The notes under the pieces were generated by a model. The model made no database searches. It was not told the DNA's origin and saw nothing but the letters and a program-made list of their open reading frames with translations. From contig CALISO010000044.1 of the NCBI GenBank assembly GCA_938041445.1, positions 1-43,898 on the forward strand: a stretch of 43,898 nucleotides of DNA, in the 5' to 3' direction. Of the stretch, positions 8,911 to 17,675 are shown one piece after another. This stretch comes from an uncultured Saprospiraceae bacterium. Its GTDB lineage: Bacteria > Bacteroidota > Bacteroidia > Chitinophagales > Saprospiraceae. Position 1 is the first letter of the stretch; every line of letters starts with the position of its first letter. Position numbers and translations under genes: made by a program.

Positions 8911-9924
8911 CTATTCGTATATTAGTATGTCAGGATAGAACGCCGCTAGTGAAAAATAGTAACCAAGAATTGATTTGGTTTGCCTTAGTTGCGTACCTGC
9001 AAGTGGACCTGAAATGATTTCTCCATTTATATTGATAATATTGCCATTATCGTCTTCTGCAATTGCAAGGTTGGCTTCACTGATTCTGACATTTTGTAAT
9101 CCAATATTTTCATAGGCTAAAACAAAATTTCTCTCCTTAGATCCGAAGACAAGGATCTCAGTATCCCCAACTACATCACTTATCACATTATCCTCACTAA
9201 AGGCTTCAATAGAATAGACTTTGTTTTCTATGTCCGTCAATACAGCCAGGACACGTTCTTTCGAAGGTAGTCTGCTATCTACAGGCTCTACAGGAAAGAA
9301 AATTCGGTTGTGATTAGTTCTATAGTCATCATATGGATATGCGTTGTAGTCTCTGCTAAACCCTGTATCTAGTGTCATAACAGAGCTGTTGGGATAAGTC
9401 GCTTTCCAAGTTTCCCATGTCGTTTCAATTATAGGAAACGTTTCAATCACAGTTTCAATCAGATCTCCTTGTACACAATCAAGTCGCATCTGAGACCAGT
9501 AACTATCTGTCTTGCGATCGTAAGGGATGAGATTGCTATTGTAGAGTTTTCCACTCACGCCAAATGTTGTGATATCACCATCTAACTCTCTATTCCAAGC
9601 GACTCCTGTACCAGTCAACGGACAATACGTGAGTGCAAATGCTCTGTCATCAATCTGGTCATTAACGATCTCATGCCAATCCAATATCCGATGTGGGTAA
9701 GCCTTAGCTTGACCATTGTAGATTATTCCTATAACAAGGTCATTAAGATTCAGGTATGTGTTTTGCAGAGTCGGTTCAAAATTAGGATTATCAACTGATG
9801 GGATACCATCTTTAGCTACTCCACCATCGAAGACTTGATCTGATGGTATCAACCAAACTTGGTTATTTGTGTCTTTATTACACGATATCAGTAATCCAAG
9901 CAAAAGCAAAATGTAAAGTCTCAT
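8911..9924 (-). CDS. DUF3179 domain lipoprotein
   Basis: The protein has 337 aa if started at ATG 9924, which gives a clean lipoprotein signal (MRLYILLLLGLLISC, lipid cysteine at 15). The open frame extends further upstream but would run into the neighbouring gene. DUF3179 features are clear: AYPHRILDWHEIVND around residues 75-89, LTYCPLTGTGVAW with Cys101, and FGVSGKLYNSNLIPYDRKTDSYWSQ spanning about 121-145. The biochemical role of DUF3179 is not established. It follows the outer-membrane barrel gene by 7 bp, so they form a two-gene operon and probably act together in the envelope. Between it and the dehydrogenase gene, a small hairpin (GGTGT, AAAA, ACACC) lies at 8837-8850. Confidence 0.8.
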   Translation of the reverse strand: MRLYILLLLGLLISCNKDTNNQVWLIPSDQVFDGGVAKDGIPSVDNPNFEPTLQNTYLNLNDLVIGIIYNGQAKAYPHRILDWHEIVNDQIDDRAFALTYCPLTGTGVAWNRELDGDITTFGVSGKLYNSNLIPYDRKTDSYWSQMRLDCVQGDLIETVIETFPIIETTWETWKATYPNSSVMTLDTGFSRDYNAYPYDDYRTNHNRIFFPVEPVDSRLPSKERVLAVLTDIENKVYSIEAFSEDNVISDVVGDTEILVFGSKERNFVLAYENIGLQNVRISEANLAIAEDDNGNIININGEIISGPLAGTQLRQTKSILGYYFSLAAFYPDILIYE

Positions 9925-9931
9925 AATTCTG

Positions 9932-10879
9932 TTATTCTTTGTTATTAATCGCAAGGCGTAATTGTGCACCAGTGGTGAAACTTGTTGTAATCTGTAGTCC
10001 ATTCAATCTCTGATACACTGGAAATTCTGCGTATACCCTTAATGTATTACTTGCAGTAGTTTGGTAGGTTAGTCCAAGTGGTACACTGATCCAATTACCT
10101 CCACTATTAGGTGCATCGACATTGTTTTCAATATTGTTACTTGACCATCGATATCTCAATCCTGCATCTATGATGTAAAATCCAGATTCTTTGATGAATT
10201 GATAATTGACACCAAGTGTACTAGTTATCTCATCGCCGAACCCAAACATCCTGCCGGCAAAACTCTCTGTTGCACCAAAGTAATCATTGATCGTGTTTTG
10301 ACGATATAGGATCTCAGCATTGACACCAAAGAAAGGAATCAAGAAGTGATTTCTACCTACATAAAGACTTGAGATAAAATCATATGTACCACTTCCGCTT
10401 TGCATATCTGGTGATAGCAATATTTGTAAGTCATTTCGATGGTCAGTAATGCCAATTGGCAACTTCAAACCTCCAGACAGTGTCACATTAGTATCATTGT
10501 TATTCAATATTGAGTACTGAGCAAATAAAGTAATGTCTCCTACACCAAACGTAGATTCTTTTATCGAGAATGTCTTCCTAGATTGATGAACGAAAGGGAT
10601 AATTGTTGAAAATGACCATTTCTTATTGAGAATATAGTCAAGTTTGATCGTTGCACTTTGACCAAATCGACTCCTAGGATCATTGACTAATCTATCACCA
10701 TTATCAATCAGTAAGTTGATGCCTTTGTATTCGTAATTGAGATTGATGATAAACGTGTTATTAGCTCCACTGCTTACTGTCAAGATATTACTCAATGGTG
10801 CTCCAGCAGAGCAACATGTCTGACCATTTGCGGAGTTGATAAAAGGGAGGATAAGCACAACAAAGAGTAACCTTATCAT
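9932..10879 (-). CDS. Predicted outer-membrane beta-barrel protein
   Basis: This 315-aa protein has a signal peptide (MIRLLFVVLILPFINSANG) followed at once by QTCCSAGAPLSN, with two adjacent cysteines at the start of the mature protein. The remainder is a set of alternating amphipathic strands, for example KWSFSTIIPFVHQSR, GVGDITLFAQYSIL and LSGGLKLPIG, typical of a small outer-membrane barrel related to the MetA-pathway (phenol degradation) transporter-like group. The exact family is uncertain. It is the first gene of a two-gene unit with the DUF3179 lipoprotein. The double cysteine suggests metal binding or a disulfide near the periplasmic mouth, but this is inference. Confidence 0.65.
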   Translation of the reverse strand: MIRLLFVVLILPFINSANGQTCCSAGAPLSNILTVSSGANNTFIINLNYEYKGINLLIDNGDRLVNDPRSRFGQSATIKLDYILNKKWSFSTIIPFVHQSRKTFSIKESTFGVGDITLFAQYSILNNNDTNVTLSGGLKLPIGITDHRNDLQILLSPDMQSGSGTYDFISSLYVGRNHFLIPFFGVNAEILYRQNTINDYFGATESFAGRMFGFGDEITSTLGVNYQFIKESGFYIIDAGLRYRWSSNNIENNVDAPNSGGNWISVPLGLTYQTTASNTLRVYAEFPVYQRLNGLQITTSFTTGAQLRLAINNKE

Positions 10880-11232
10880 TGATAGGATTGCATTTCTTTT
10901 AAGGATAATGCAATTGCAATTGGCTTTGTTATTTCTAAGATCACATTACAGATGGAATTGTCATTGGGAGTACAATTGGACGAGGCAATGATTGTTTGTA
11001 ATACTTAATGCTTTTGCAAATTATCATACTTCCTTTCGATCAAAAAAGTAACATAGTTTATAAGGGGCTATTATAACTTTAACGCTTTGTTTGTGTTAAA
11101 ATATGTCCCTATCTGGCGAGTTCCGTGTCTTAGGAATGTAAACAGATTACTTTTGAAAAGTTGGCAACTTTACTTGAGTGCTACCGTTTTTTTTTAACAG
11201 TATAACATACAAATTACTAACACCCTATTTTT
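10880..11232. promoter_or_regulatory. Divergent intergenic region with a short palindrome
   Basis: This 353-bp gap separates the minus-strand barrel gene from the plus-strand PDZ gene and must hold both promoters. The clearest element is a 15-bp inverted repeat at 11157-11171 (AAAGTTG, one base, CAACTTT) about 60 bp before the PDZ start. It could be an operator, or a small hairpin in the leader. A run of nine or more T follows at about 11188-11196. No clear TAnnTTTG box could be assigned. Confidence 0.35.
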
Positions 11233-12156
11233 ATGAAAATTACATTGATTCTAAGTGCTATGCTAATAGCACTGACTGGCTATGCTCAGTCCACAACCTA
11301 TGGTTCTGTAACATTAAGAGTATCTAATTTCGATACTAAAGAGTCACAGACTACTGTCATTATTGCTGAAGACGTAGAAGCGTTTGACATCCCAGCATTT
11401 ATACAAAAACATTCTGAAAACAATCGAATCTATGCCTACGGTACATATACGATTAATGATGAGCAGACAACGGTCACGTTTACCAATAAGGATGAAAATA
11501 ACAAGACGATTGTAGCAGATGAATTTTGTGAAATATCTGAGTATGGACTTAAGCCATTCCTTGGAGTTGGTATAGAAGCTACAGACGAGTTAGATGGCGT
11601 AGTAGTCAGAAGAATCTTATCTGAAAGTGTTGCTGACCAGATAGGTCTCGTAGAAGGAGATGTCATCGTCTCAGTTAATGGTGAAGAGATAATCTCTGAG
11701 TGTGACCTCAAAATTGCAATCAGTCAAGCAGGGATAGGTGCTGAAGTACCAGTGACATACAAGAAAGGAAGCCAGGAGTACACAACCTATGCGACTATCG
11801 GAGCTCGTACAATCCAAAAGGTGACATATGTTGCTTGTGATAAAGTTGATACGGATATCGAGGAGACAATCTCTCAGAACGTTATTGTATCTATAGATAA
11901 CGATGTTGAGATGACGGTATATCCGAACCCTACGGCTCAAGGAGCGAATATTCGATATACTAGTGAATCAACTGCACCTGTTACATTCTATGTTATTGCA
12001 ATGGACGGGTCAGTTCTAGAATCACAGAATTATGAAATGACAACAGGAAGTTTGTTTATCAATTACAATTTTGTTGACAATACATCAGGTACTTACCAAA
12101 TGGTTATAGAGCAAGAGGGCCAGGTGCATATAGAACACGTACAAGTCATTAAGTAA
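11233..12156 (+). CDS. Secreted PDZ-domain protein with T9SS sorting tail
   Basis: The 307-aa protein has a signal peptide (MKITLILSAMLIALTGYAQ), an N-terminal beta-rich region of about 90 residues, a PDZ domain at about 107-190 (KPFLGVGIE, GVVVRRILSESVADQIGLVEGD, VNGEEI) and a C-terminal T9SS type-A sorting domain beginning near VYPNPT at 229. It should cross the inner membrane through Sec and the outer membrane through the type IX system, and then be attached or released. PDZ domains bind C-terminal peptides or loops, and no protease domain accompanies this one, so it is probably a binding or scaffold protein. Two cysteines lie before the PDZ domain and in the linker. It is followed by a good terminator. 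Confidence 0.8.
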   Translation: MKITLILSAMLIALTGYAQSTTYGSVTLRVSNFDTKESQTTVIIAEDVEAFDIPAFIQKHSENNRIYAYGTYTINDEQTTVTFTNKDENNKTIVADEFCEISEYGLKPFLGVGIEATDELDGVVVRRILSESVADQIGLVEGDVIVSVNGEEIISECDLKIAISQAGIGAEVPVTYKKGSQEYTTYATIGARTIQKVTYVACDKVDTDIEETISQNVIVSIDNDVEMTVYPNPTAQGANIRYTSESTAPVTFYVIAMDGSVLESQNYEMTTGSLFINYNFVDNTSGTYQMVIEQEGQVHIEHVQVIK

Positions 12157-12185
12157 GGTAAGTTCGATATTACTGAAAGTAAGAT

Positions 12186-12222
12186 AGCAGAAATTCACCA
12201 GTGTGGATTTCTGCTTTTTTTT
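12186..12222 (+). terminator. Rho-independent terminator of the PDZ gene
   Basis: A 13-bp stem (AGCAGAAATTCAC pairing with GTGGATTTCTGCT, one G-T pair) with a 4-nt loop is followed directly by eight T residues. It lies 30 bp after the PDZ stop codon and points in its direction. Confidence 0.85.
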
Positions 12223-12247
12223 GTTTCCTTATAGCATTCTAGAATGC

Positions 12248-13432
12248 TTAATTATTCACCGGTAATGCGATATACCCTTTGTACTTATCATCATCTTCGA
12301 ATACAGTATCTGTATAATCATTGATGACATTATAGAGAGTATCTCTTTCAATAGGTTTTCTTCCAACAGCTCTGATGAGCTTGACCAGTTGTGCCGTAGA
12401 GAGGGCAGGTGTCTGCTCTTCTGATCCAGCCATACTGTAGATCTTCGTAGTATCGTCTATCGTCCCATCCACATCATTGACACCGAACGCAAGCAAGGTC
12501 TGCGTTGTATCTCTTCCTATCATTGGCCAGTAAGCCTTGATGTGGTCAAAGTTATCTAGGTATATTCTACTTACGGCATACATCCGCATATCCTCTACAG
12601 TCGTTGACTCTGAGACATGCGACATGTCATTACCCTTATTTCTGAATTTGAGTGGGATGAACGTCTGGAAACCACTAGTCTCATCCTGCAATGCTCTAAG
12701 TTTTTCTAAGTGATCAATCCTGTGCATTGTGTTTTCGATATGACCATAGAGCATAGTCGCATTGGATCGTTGGCCAAGCTTGTGCCAGATTCGATGAATA
12801 TCTAACCACTCCTCACCACTACATTTGCCGCCAGCAATCTCATCTCTGATCTCTGGATGAAAAATCTCAGCTCCTCCACCTGGCATACTATCTGCTCCAG
12901 ATTCTTGGATAAGTTTCATCCCTTCTTCGTACGAGATTTTTGCTTTCTTGAAGATATAGTGATATTCGACAGGTGTCAATGCCTTGATATGTAGATCTGG
13001 ACGGTGTGACTTGATTTTGCTGAAAAGCGTCGTGTAAAACTCTAGATCATATTGCGGTAGTACACCTCCGACGATGTGGACCTCTGTCACAGGCTTGTCA
13101 TCGTACTTCTTGACGATGTTGAGTATGTCATCCATTGTGTACTCCCATCCTTCACTTCGCTTTTTGATCAATCGAGAATAAGAGCAGAAAGAACATGTGT
13201 AGAGACAGATGTTCGTTGGTTCGATATGGAAGTTACGATTGAAGTATGTCCGATCACCGTGCTTAGCTTCACGGATATAATTCGCTAAAAAGCCAAGATA
13301 TCCTATCGGTGCATCATCGAATAGATATGTTCCTTCAGTCTCAGTAATACGCTGATTATTAAGTACTTTCTCTGCGATTGTCAGCAGTGTAGCGTCCTTA
13401 GTAAGCGATTTGACAAGGGCAATGTTAGACAT
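12248..13432 (-). CDS. mqnE: Aminofutalosine synthase MqnE
   Basis: MqnE is a radical SAM enzyme that joins 3-[(1-carboxyvinyl)oxy]benzoate to S-adenosylmethionine to make aminofutalosine, an early step of the futalosine route to menaquinone. The 394-aa protein has the cluster-binding motif C76-x3-C80-x2-C83 (CLYTCSFC), then VHIVGGVLP, ALTPVEYHY, the SMPGGGAEIFHPEIR segment, ATMLYGHIE, and GFQTFIPLKF. The GGGAEIFHPEIR and MLYGHIE blocks distinguish MqnE from the related MqnC. Other mqn genes are not adjacent here. The gene is alone and convergent with the PDZ gene. Confidence 0.92.
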   Translation of the reverse strand: MSNIALVKSLTKDATLLTIAEKVLNNQRITETEGTYLFDDAPIGYLGFLANYIREAKHGDRTYFNRNFHIEPTNICLYTCSFCSYSRLIKKRSEGWEYTMDDILNIVKKYDDKPVTEVHIVGGVLPQYDLEFYTTLFSKIKSHRPDLHIKALTPVEYHYIFKKAKISYEEGMKLIQESGADSMPGGGAEIFHPEIRDEIAGGKCSGEEWLDIHRIWHKLGQRSNATMLYGHIENTMHRIDHLEKLRALQDETSGFQTFIPLKFRNKGNDMSHVSESTTVEDMRMYAVSRIYLDNFDHIKAYWPMIGRDTTQTLLAFGVNDVDGTIDDTTKIYSMAGSEEQTPALSTAQLVKLIRAVGRKPIERDTLYNVINDYTDTVFEDDDKYKGYIALPVNN

Positions 13433-13503
13433 AATTGATAAGTTACTTTATGATGGAACAATCCATAGGGCAATTTGATGTGTAAATTTATATATTTTTA
13501 CCA

Positions 13504-14394
13504 ATGCTTTCGATACTGATACCAGTCTATAATGCTAATGTTACCAAGCTTGTCAATAGTTTGTACAAGCAATGTACAAGTCAGAAGCTAGCATTCGAGA
13601 TCTTGGTGTTTGATGATTGCTCTCAGGCAAAATACAAGGAGAAGAATAAATCACTAGCAAGCCTCTTTGGCGTAAATTATCTTGAATTAAAAGAAAACCT
13701 TGGAAGAGCGAAAATTCGAAATTGGCTAGTGAAGTCTGCAAGATATGACCATGTCCTTTTTTTGGATAGTGATAGCAAGTTAGTAGGTCGGACATTTATC
13801 AAGTCTTATATGGAGCACTTCGGTAAGGCTGATGCGATCGTCGGAGGTCGAATCTACAGCAAAAAGAAACCAAATGCTAAGTCCAAGTATCTGCACTGGC
13901 TCTATGGAACAAAGAAGGAATCTAAAAAAGCGAGAGTTAGAAATAGAGATAGTGCTAACTACTTTCACACGAATAACTTCCTTGCAAGACGGGAGATCTT
14001 AGATCAAGTCAGATTTAACGAAGAGATACAAGGGTATGGTTATGAAGATTTAGCGTTTGGACATATTATAAAAAATTGTGATATGTCAATCTTGCATATC
14101 GACAACCCTGTCATTCACACTGGTCTCGAAACCAATAAGGTATTCCTAGAAAAAACGGAGAATGCTATAAAAAATCTCATCGAGTATGAATACCAAGGTA
14201 TACTTATAGATACAAGACTACAACGTTATTTTAATGATATCAAAAGACTTGGTATCGAACGCCAAGTCTATCAATTTCTATCCAAAAGAGCAGAAAGATA
14301 TCGATCTAAGCTGCTGAATAATGAAGGGAAGTTGTGGCACTTGGATCTATGGAAGATGTGGCTATACTTGACTGAGTTGAGGTATGTAGAGTAG
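13504..14394 (+). CDS. Family 2 (GT-A) glycosyltransferase
   Basis: This 296-aa cytoplasmic enzyme has the GT-A nucleotide-sugar-binding start (SILIPVYNANVTKLVNSL), the FDDCS motif at 36-40 and the metal-binding DSD at 88-90 (LFLDSDSKL). A C-terminal GYGYEDLAFG block supplies the ED motif in which an acidic residue usually acts as catalytic base. The substrate cannot be inferred. There are no membrane segments. It starts 71 bp from the divergent mqnE gene and is followed after 44 bp by a secreted peptidase; the two may be co-transcribed. Confidence 0.85.
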   Translation: MLSILIPVYNANVTKLVNSLYKQCTSQKLAFEILVFDDCSQAKYKEKNKSLASLFGVNYLELKENLGRAKIRNWLVKSARYDHVLFLDSDSKLVGRTFIKSYMEHFGKADAIVGGRIYSKKKPNAKSKYLHWLYGTKKESKKARVRNRDSANYFHTNNFLARREILDQVRFNEEIQGYGYEDLAFGHIIKNCDMSILHIDNPVIHTGLETNKVFLEKTENAIKNLIEYEYQGILIDTRLQRYFNDIKRLGIERQVYQFLSKRAERYRSKLLNNEGKLWHLDLWKMWLYLTELRYVE

Positions 14395-14438
14395 TTATAG
14401 AATATCACTAACTTACAACACTAAAATCTAATACGCTT

Positions 14439-15743
14439 ATGCAATATCTAAGAGTAATTTCAATAATCGTTTTGAGTCTTATCACTTATCTAAGTTATGG
14501 ACAATCAGATATCCAATCATTCCTAGAGTCAAATGAAGACATCACCGTTGAAAGTATCAAAACGGGTGATGATGGAGTAACCAAGGCAGTTATCTACATC
14601 AGCCAACCAGTTAATCACCAACAACCAAATGGCGATACATTTGGCCAGCGAATCATCTTGACTCATGTTGGGATGGATATGCCTACTGTCATCCAGACAC
14701 AAGGCTACAATGTCTCAGATAGAGAAAATGAAATTGTCAAAATCCTCAATGGAAATTCTATCAATGTAGAACATCGGTATTTTGCTAAATCAGTACCAGA
14801 GCCAAGAGATTGGACCTACCTTACACTAGAGCAGGCTACTGCTGACCTGCATAAAATCAGAACCCTATTTGGAGAAATCTATACAGATAAATGGGTGGCT
14901 ACTGGGATCAGTAAGGGTGGAGCTACGACCATTTACTATGAGTACTTCTACCCAGAAGATACAGATGCAAGTATCGCCTATGTCGCACCGATCAGTGATG
15001 ATTTAGAAGATAAGCGGATCTATAAGTTTCTTGATACTATCGGAACTAAGGAATGTCGTAAAGACATCTTCACCTATCAAAAGTTTATGTTGAAGAAGAA
15101 GGATAAAGTCCTAGATAGACTCCAGTGGTTTGTCAAGGGTAAGGGACTAGAGTTTGATTATTTAGGAGACTTGGAGACGGCATATGAATATGCAATGCTT
15201 GAATATCCATTCTCTGTATGGCAGTGGGGGACACCATGCGAAGATATCCCAGATAACAAAGACTTGGATACTTATATAGAGCATCTACTTGAAGTAGTGG
15301 GACTAGACTTTTACGATGATAAGACTAATGAGTTCTTCGCTGCTCATTACTATCAAGCGAGTACGCAGATGGGATATTATGGTTTTCAGACATTGCGTTA
15401 TTCTCGATGGTTGGATAAGTTGGGTAGAAATCCTAGTGCATCATTTCCACCTAAAGATAGCAATCCAGTCTACGATAATAGTCTAGCTAAAGACGTGATG
15501 AAGTGGCTCAATAAAGATGGCAACGACCTCCTGTACATAAATGGCCTGATGGATACTTGGGCATCCAATCGTGTGATACCAAGCAAGAAAGTCAATAGCA
15601 AGGCATTCAATTTGGCCAAGGCAAGTCATGGTGATGCTAGAATAGCCAATATGTCACCAGAAATGAAAGTTGAATTCACTGAGGCTTTGGAGGCACTGAT
15701 TAACCGTAAAGTAGACTTGAGCACATTGGAAGAAGAAAAATAA
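14439..15743 (+). CDS. Secreted serine peptidase, S37 (PS-10) type
   Basis: This 434-aa protein begins with a signal peptide (MQYLRVISIIVLSLITYLSYG), so it acts in the periplasm or outside. EHRYF at 111-115 and the nucleophile elbow TGISKGGAT with Ser158 are hallmarks of the S28/S37 alpha/beta-hydrolase peptidases, with S37 (PS-10, Streptomyces tripeptidyl aminopeptidase) the closest match in my judgement. The later NGLMDTWAS and KASHGDARI segments are where the family's Asp and His are expected. It probably removes short peptides from protein N-termini. It ends in an acidic tail (LEEEK). Confidence 0.78.
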   Translation: MQYLRVISIIVLSLITYLSYGQSDIQSFLESNEDITVESIKTGDDGVTKAVIYISQPVNHQQPNGDTFGQRIILTHVGMDMPTVIQTQGYNVSDRENEIVKILNGNSINVEHRYFAKSVPEPRDWTYLTLEQATADLHKIRTLFGEIYTDKWVATGISKGGATTIYYEYFYPEDTDASIAYVAPISDDLEDKRIYKFLDTIGTKECRKDIFTYQKFMLKKKDKVLDRLQWFVKGKGLEFDYLGDLETAYEYAMLEYPFSVWQWGTPCEDIPDNKDLDTYIEHLLEVVGLDFYDDKTNEFFAAHYYQASTQMGYYGFQTLRYSRWLDKLGRNPSASFPPKDSNPVYDNSLAKDVMKWLNKDGNDLLYINGLMDTWASNRVIPSKKVNSKAFNLAKASHGDARIANMSPEMKVEFTEALEALINRKVDLSTLEEEK

Positions 15744-15774
15744 ATTTCAACCTTTGCTCAAGCTCATTCCAAAA

Positions 15775-16749
15775 TTACTTCAAGAAAAAACTACTAGATC
15801 CAACAAGGTAGCCTTTGTTATAAGCTTCTACTGTATAGTTTCCAGCAGGTAGAACATATCCAGGGTCGTAATCAATGCAAGTCTCTAAGACTTCATTGCT
15901 ATAGGAATTGGTAGTAGACATCGTATATCTCACCTCACTATCGTCAACAACATTCGTGACTACTCCAGCACCTTTTGAGGAATCTGAAATAGTTTCACCT
16001 CCAGGACTGATTAGCCTAATGTAGAATGTCTCATCTCCAGGCTCCACCACAAGATTAGACTCCGTCTTGATACAAGCATTGAGATAGTCTGTATTCTTAG
16101 CTCTAGTTGTTTCCTTAGCATCTCGATTATTTCGAAGCTTGTAAGCTTTGACATTGATGTCATTGACTTTTACCACTTGTCCTACAGACACCTTATCTGA
16201 TAGAAAAGAATTTTTCTTTTCCATAGATGCTTTGAGTTCAGTGAGTTCTTTCTTCTCTGTATTGAGACTATTGATTGTTTCTGTCTGATTAGCAACTGCG
16301 GTTTCTAGTTGTGTCTTAGAGACAGATAGCTGAGTATTAACCTGTGTAAGATCAGCATTCTTAGCTGAGAGTTCTCTGACTTGAGCTGCATAACCAGCAG
16401 CTTGAGTTCTAAATATTTCTAATTCTGCTCTTGCCTTATCAAGTTCACCTTTGGTCCAGATAAGTCCTGAGACTTTTTTCTTCTGAGCAGTAAGTTCAGC
16501 TTTTTGATTATCGATTAGCGCATTGAGATCCGCGTTAGTCCCTCTTAATTCTTCTAAGTTGTCAAGGGCAGACTGATAATCTTGGTTTAGTTCAGCTTGG
16601 ACTTTTTCATTCTCTATCATCTTGGATTTTGAGATAGATAGACTATCCTTAAGTTCAGTAATCTGATAGTATTGATAACCTACAAGACCTAATAATAGTA
16701 AGAGAAGAACTGATAATATTGCAATGAAGCTTGTATTTGACTTTGACAT
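15775..16749 (-). CDS. Membrane-anchored coiled-coil protein
   Basis: The 324-aa protein has one membrane segment near the N-terminus (FIAILSVLLLLLLGLVGYQYY) and then a long heptad-rich coiled coil at about residues 35-190, with repeated stretches of ELxxxxAxL and TxxLNTEKKEL type. The last 130 residues form a separate beta-rich globular domain. It contains VKVNDINVKAYKLR, ETFYIRLISPGGETI, and ends with LPAGNYTVEAYNKGYLVGSSSF. This tail resembles periplasmic beta-sandwich domains. The topology is probably N-in with the coiled coil in the periplasm. The function is unknown; a structural or envelope-spacing role is plausible. Confidence 0.6.
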   Translation of the reverse strand: MSKSNTSFIAILSVLLLLLLGLVGYQYYQITELKDSLSISKSKMIENEKVQAELNQDYQSALDNLEELRGTNADLNALIDNQKAELTAQKKKVSGLIWTKGELDKARAELEIFRTQAAGYAAQVRELSAKNADLTQVNTQLSVSKTQLETAVANQTETINSLNTEKKELTELKASMEKKNSFLSDKVSVGQVVKVNDINVKAYKLRNNRDAKETTRAKNTDYLNACIKTESNLVVEPGDETFYIRLISPGGETISDSSKGAGVVTNVVDDSEVRYTMSTTNSYSNEVLETCIDYDPGYVLPAGNYTVEAYNKGYLVGSSSFFLK

Positions 16750-16886
16750 ATCTGATGATTATTTTAGACCAAGTTATATCATTTTTAAGTAGCACAACTC
16801 GGAATGATTGGGGTACTAGAGACTTTTTTAGTAATTTACGGTAAAACATTGATGTACTATTCACCAACATATCCGTAAAAACCCTG

Positions 16887-17675
16887 ATGAGCACCTCATT
16901 ACATTCTCTAAAACATATCTTATTCTTCGATGTAGAGTCTGTGAGTCTTTATGAGAAATTCTATGATCTTGATACTCAAGGTCAAGAGTTGTGGAAGCAT
17001 AAATCTCACCAACTCTATCGTAACCAAGAAGACTTGGATTATGGGATTACGTATTCTGAAAAGGCTGGCATCTTTGCTGAGTTCTCCAAGGTGGTGTGTA
17101 TCTCAGTGGGGTATTTGGCAACGACCGATAACGGTGAAACTTGGGAATTCAGATTAAAGACATTCTACGATAAAGATGAGGCTGTTGTTCTTCAAGAGTT
17201 TGCACAGATGTTGACTCAATACTATAATGATGTGTCAATCCATAGTCTTTGTGGACATAACATCCGCGAATTTGATATTCCATTTATCAGTAGGCGTATG
17301 CTAGTAAACAATATCAAGTTACCTGCTATCATCGATATCCGATACGCTAAGCCGTGGGAGAGAGAGCACTTAATTGATACACTTCAAGATTGGAAGTTTG
17401 GTGATTATAAGAACTATACCTCTCTTGCTACACTGTGCTATACATTCCAGATTCCTAGTCCCAAGGATACGATGTCAGGAGCAGATGTACATAAAGTCTA
17501 CTATGCTGATACTGCTCTTGACAAAATCGCTGCCTATTGTGAGGATGACGTGATTGCTACAATGCGTGTCTACCTTCGATTACAAAATCTTAATGTAGAT
17601 GACTCAGTAATTAAGATTGTTTCAGTCACTCAAGGTGAATCTAGTTCTTCATCAGATGTTGACTCTCAATCCTAG
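16887..17675 (+). CDS. DEDDy-type 3'-5' exonuclease
   Basis: The 262-aa protein fits the predicted 3'-5' exonuclease family related to the PolB proofreading domain (PF10108-like). The exonuclease motifs are in order: DVE with Asp15 and Glu17, GHNIREFDIPF with Asp130, and YCEDD with Tyr217 and Asp221, the last giving the DEDDy spacing Y-x3-D. These acidic residues bind two metal ions for phosphodiester hydrolysis. No polymerase domain is attached, so it acts alone, probably in DNA or RNA trimming or repair. The C-terminus is a short Ser-rich tail (SSSSDVDSQS). Its last 24 bases overlap the end of the convergent gene. Confidence 0.8.
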   Translation: MSTSLHSLKHILFFDVESVSLYEKFYDLDTQGQELWKHKSHQLYRNQEDLDYGITYSEKAGIFAEFSKVVCISVGYLATTDNGETWEFRLKTFYDKDEAVVLQEFAQMLTQYYNDVSIHSLCGHNIREFDIPFISRRMLVNNIKLPAIIDIRYAKPWEREHLIDTLQDWKFGDYKNYTSLATLCYTFQIPSPKDTMSGADVHKVYYADTALDKIAAYCEDDVIATMRVYLRLQNLNVDDSVIKIVSVTQGESSSSSDVDSQS

